A stretch of DNA of 14,343 nucleotides from Phycisphaerales bacterium (GTDB lineage: Bacteria > Planctomycetota > Phycisphaerae > Sedimentisphaerales > Anaerohalosphaeraceae): assembly GCA_003152975.1 (NCBI GenBank), contig PMBP01000184.1, forward strand, positions 8,283 to 22,625, read 5' to 3'. The notes beneath the pieces are model-generated. The model saw only the letters and a list, made by a program, of their open reading frames with translations. It was not told where the DNA came from and made no database searches. Positions 13,707 through 14,343 of this stretch are shown piece by piece; within the stretch, counting starts at the first letter, position 1, and each line of letters starts with the position of its first letter. The position numbers and the translations under genes are program-made.

Positions 13707-14343
13707 TCATTCCCGGGCAATCGCGATTTCGGAATGCTCATCGGGCCTTGCGGGCGACGGTTCCGATGGAGGTTGCGGCGACGAGCTTTCCGTCGAAGCG
13801 CAGACGGGTGATTCGCACACCGCTACGGCCGCAATCGTTTCCGGCTGCGGTTGCGAAACTTCAGGTTGCATCGCAATCGGAGTTTCAACAGCTTGCGGCA
13901 CAACCGGAAGCTCAACAACCTGCGATACGACTGGTGTCTCGACTTGCGGCAAAGGCGCTGCGGCTGTAGAAGATTCCAGCGTTGGCGATTGCGGTTGCGA
14001 AATGGAAACCGGCGGGATCACGACGGGCTTGCCGAGCGATTGGTGCACAAACTCGGCGACCGCCCGATAGTCGATCGAGCCGTTGCAGGTCTCGTCGTAT
14101 TCGAAGATGGTCTTGCCGTAGCTGGGGGCCTCGGCCAGCTTGACATTCGGCCGGATCGCTGTCGGGATCACCTGGGCCTGCGACCACGCACAGTCGGTGC
14201 CGCGGGCGGCGGCGATGAATTTCTCGATGTCCGTCCGGACCTACGTCGAAAGCGTCACGCGGCGGTCGTACATGCACAGCAGGATTCCGCTGACGACCAG
14301 GTTGGGGTTGATCCGCCGTCGGACGATCGTAATCGTCTCCAGC
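13707..14343 (-). pseudogene. ParA/Soj-like ATPase C-terminal part, interrupted by TAG, partial at window edge
   Basis: Read from the right edge, the frame gives LETITIVRRRINPNLVV, then LLCMYDRRVTLST, then a TAG at 14243-14241, then VRTDIEKFIAAARGTDCAW and VIPTAIRPNVKLAEAPSYGK with YDETCNGSIDYRAVAEFVHQ. This is the C-terminal half of ParA-type chromosome- or plasmid-partitioning ATPases, whose VIPRNVRLSEAPSHGKP motif is clear. The stop falls where relatives have Gln (CAG), so one C-to-T change explains it. Both sides stay in one frame. A Pro/Val/Gln/Glu/Ser-rich tail of about 105 residues follows the ATPase core, unlike most ParA proteins. A GTG at 14171 could start a fragment lacking the nucleotide-binding half. 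The Walker motifs lie outside the window. A recent nonsense mutation, a sequencing error or readthrough are all possible. Confidence 0.75.
13863..13943 (-). repeat. Three tandem 27-bp (9-residue) degenerate repeats
   Basis: In the ParA-like tail the frame reads VETPVVSQV, VELPVVPQA, VETPIAMQP in perfect phase. The consensus is V-E-T/L-P-V/I-V/A-x-Q-x. The repeats lie in a low-complexity, probably disordered tail and may have grown by slippage. Confidence 0.6.

Noticed and set aside
13654..14070. Plus-strand frame of about 138 codons, Gly/Ser/Thr/Cys-rich, antisense to the ParA tail
   Set aside because: Its repeats mirror the repeats of the minus-strand tail; it begins inside the terminator and has no ribosome-binding site.

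Overview
The window looks like chromosomal DNA of a GC-rich Gram-negative bacterium, most likely a member of the Planctomycetota (Phycisphaerae-like). This rests on inference. The pairing of a Tat-exported Gfo/Idh/MocA oxidoreductase with a secreted PQQ-type beta-propeller protein is very common in that phylum, TTG/GTG starts are used, and a ParA-like protein and an FHA-GAF protein are present. A tripartite efflux pump with an outer-membrane component shows a double-membrane envelope. No rRNA, tRNA, CRISPR array, insertion sequence or phage gene was seen.

Layout. (1) Positions 62-361 hold a small unknown gene on the minus strand with its own Rho-independent terminator. (2) A divergent regulatory region (362-620) with repeated TTCCGAAC words leads into a five-gene plus-strand operon (621-8968): an outer-membrane factor lipoprotein, a periplasmic adaptor, an RND inner-membrane pump, an Nramp-family divalent-metal/proton symporter and a tandem-domain universal stress protein. 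Spacing is tight throughout (4-bp overlap, 26, 18 and 4 bp). The first three genes form a complete tripartite pump. Coupling to an Nramp importer and a Usp suggests that efflux and metal uptake are expressed together under envelope or metal stress. (3) A convergent three-gene minus-strand operon (12543 down to 8992) encodes an FHA-GAF protein, a Tat-exported Gfo/Idh/MocA oxidoreductase and a secreted PQQ-like propeller protein. It is preceded by a good sigma70-type promoter at 12651-12679. (4) A stand-alone 2-oxoacid dehydrogenase E2 catalytic-domain gene (12820-13530, plus strand) has Tyr where the catalytic His should be. (5) Between that gene and a convergent ParA-like gene lies an AT-rich interval. 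It carries a strong promoter, a 19-bp near-palindrome and a strong Rho-independent terminator, which together outline a possible small RNA of about 80 nt. (6) The window ends inside a ParA/Soj-like gene on the minus strand. Its conserved reading frame is interrupted by a single TAG and continues into a long Pro/Val/Glu/Gln-rich C-terminal tail with nine-residue repeats.

The items most worth a second look are the TAG-interrupted ParA with its repeat tail, the putative small RNA between convergent genes, the His-to-Tyr E2 paralogue and the RND-Nramp-Usp operon. None of these is proven novel from sequence alone.
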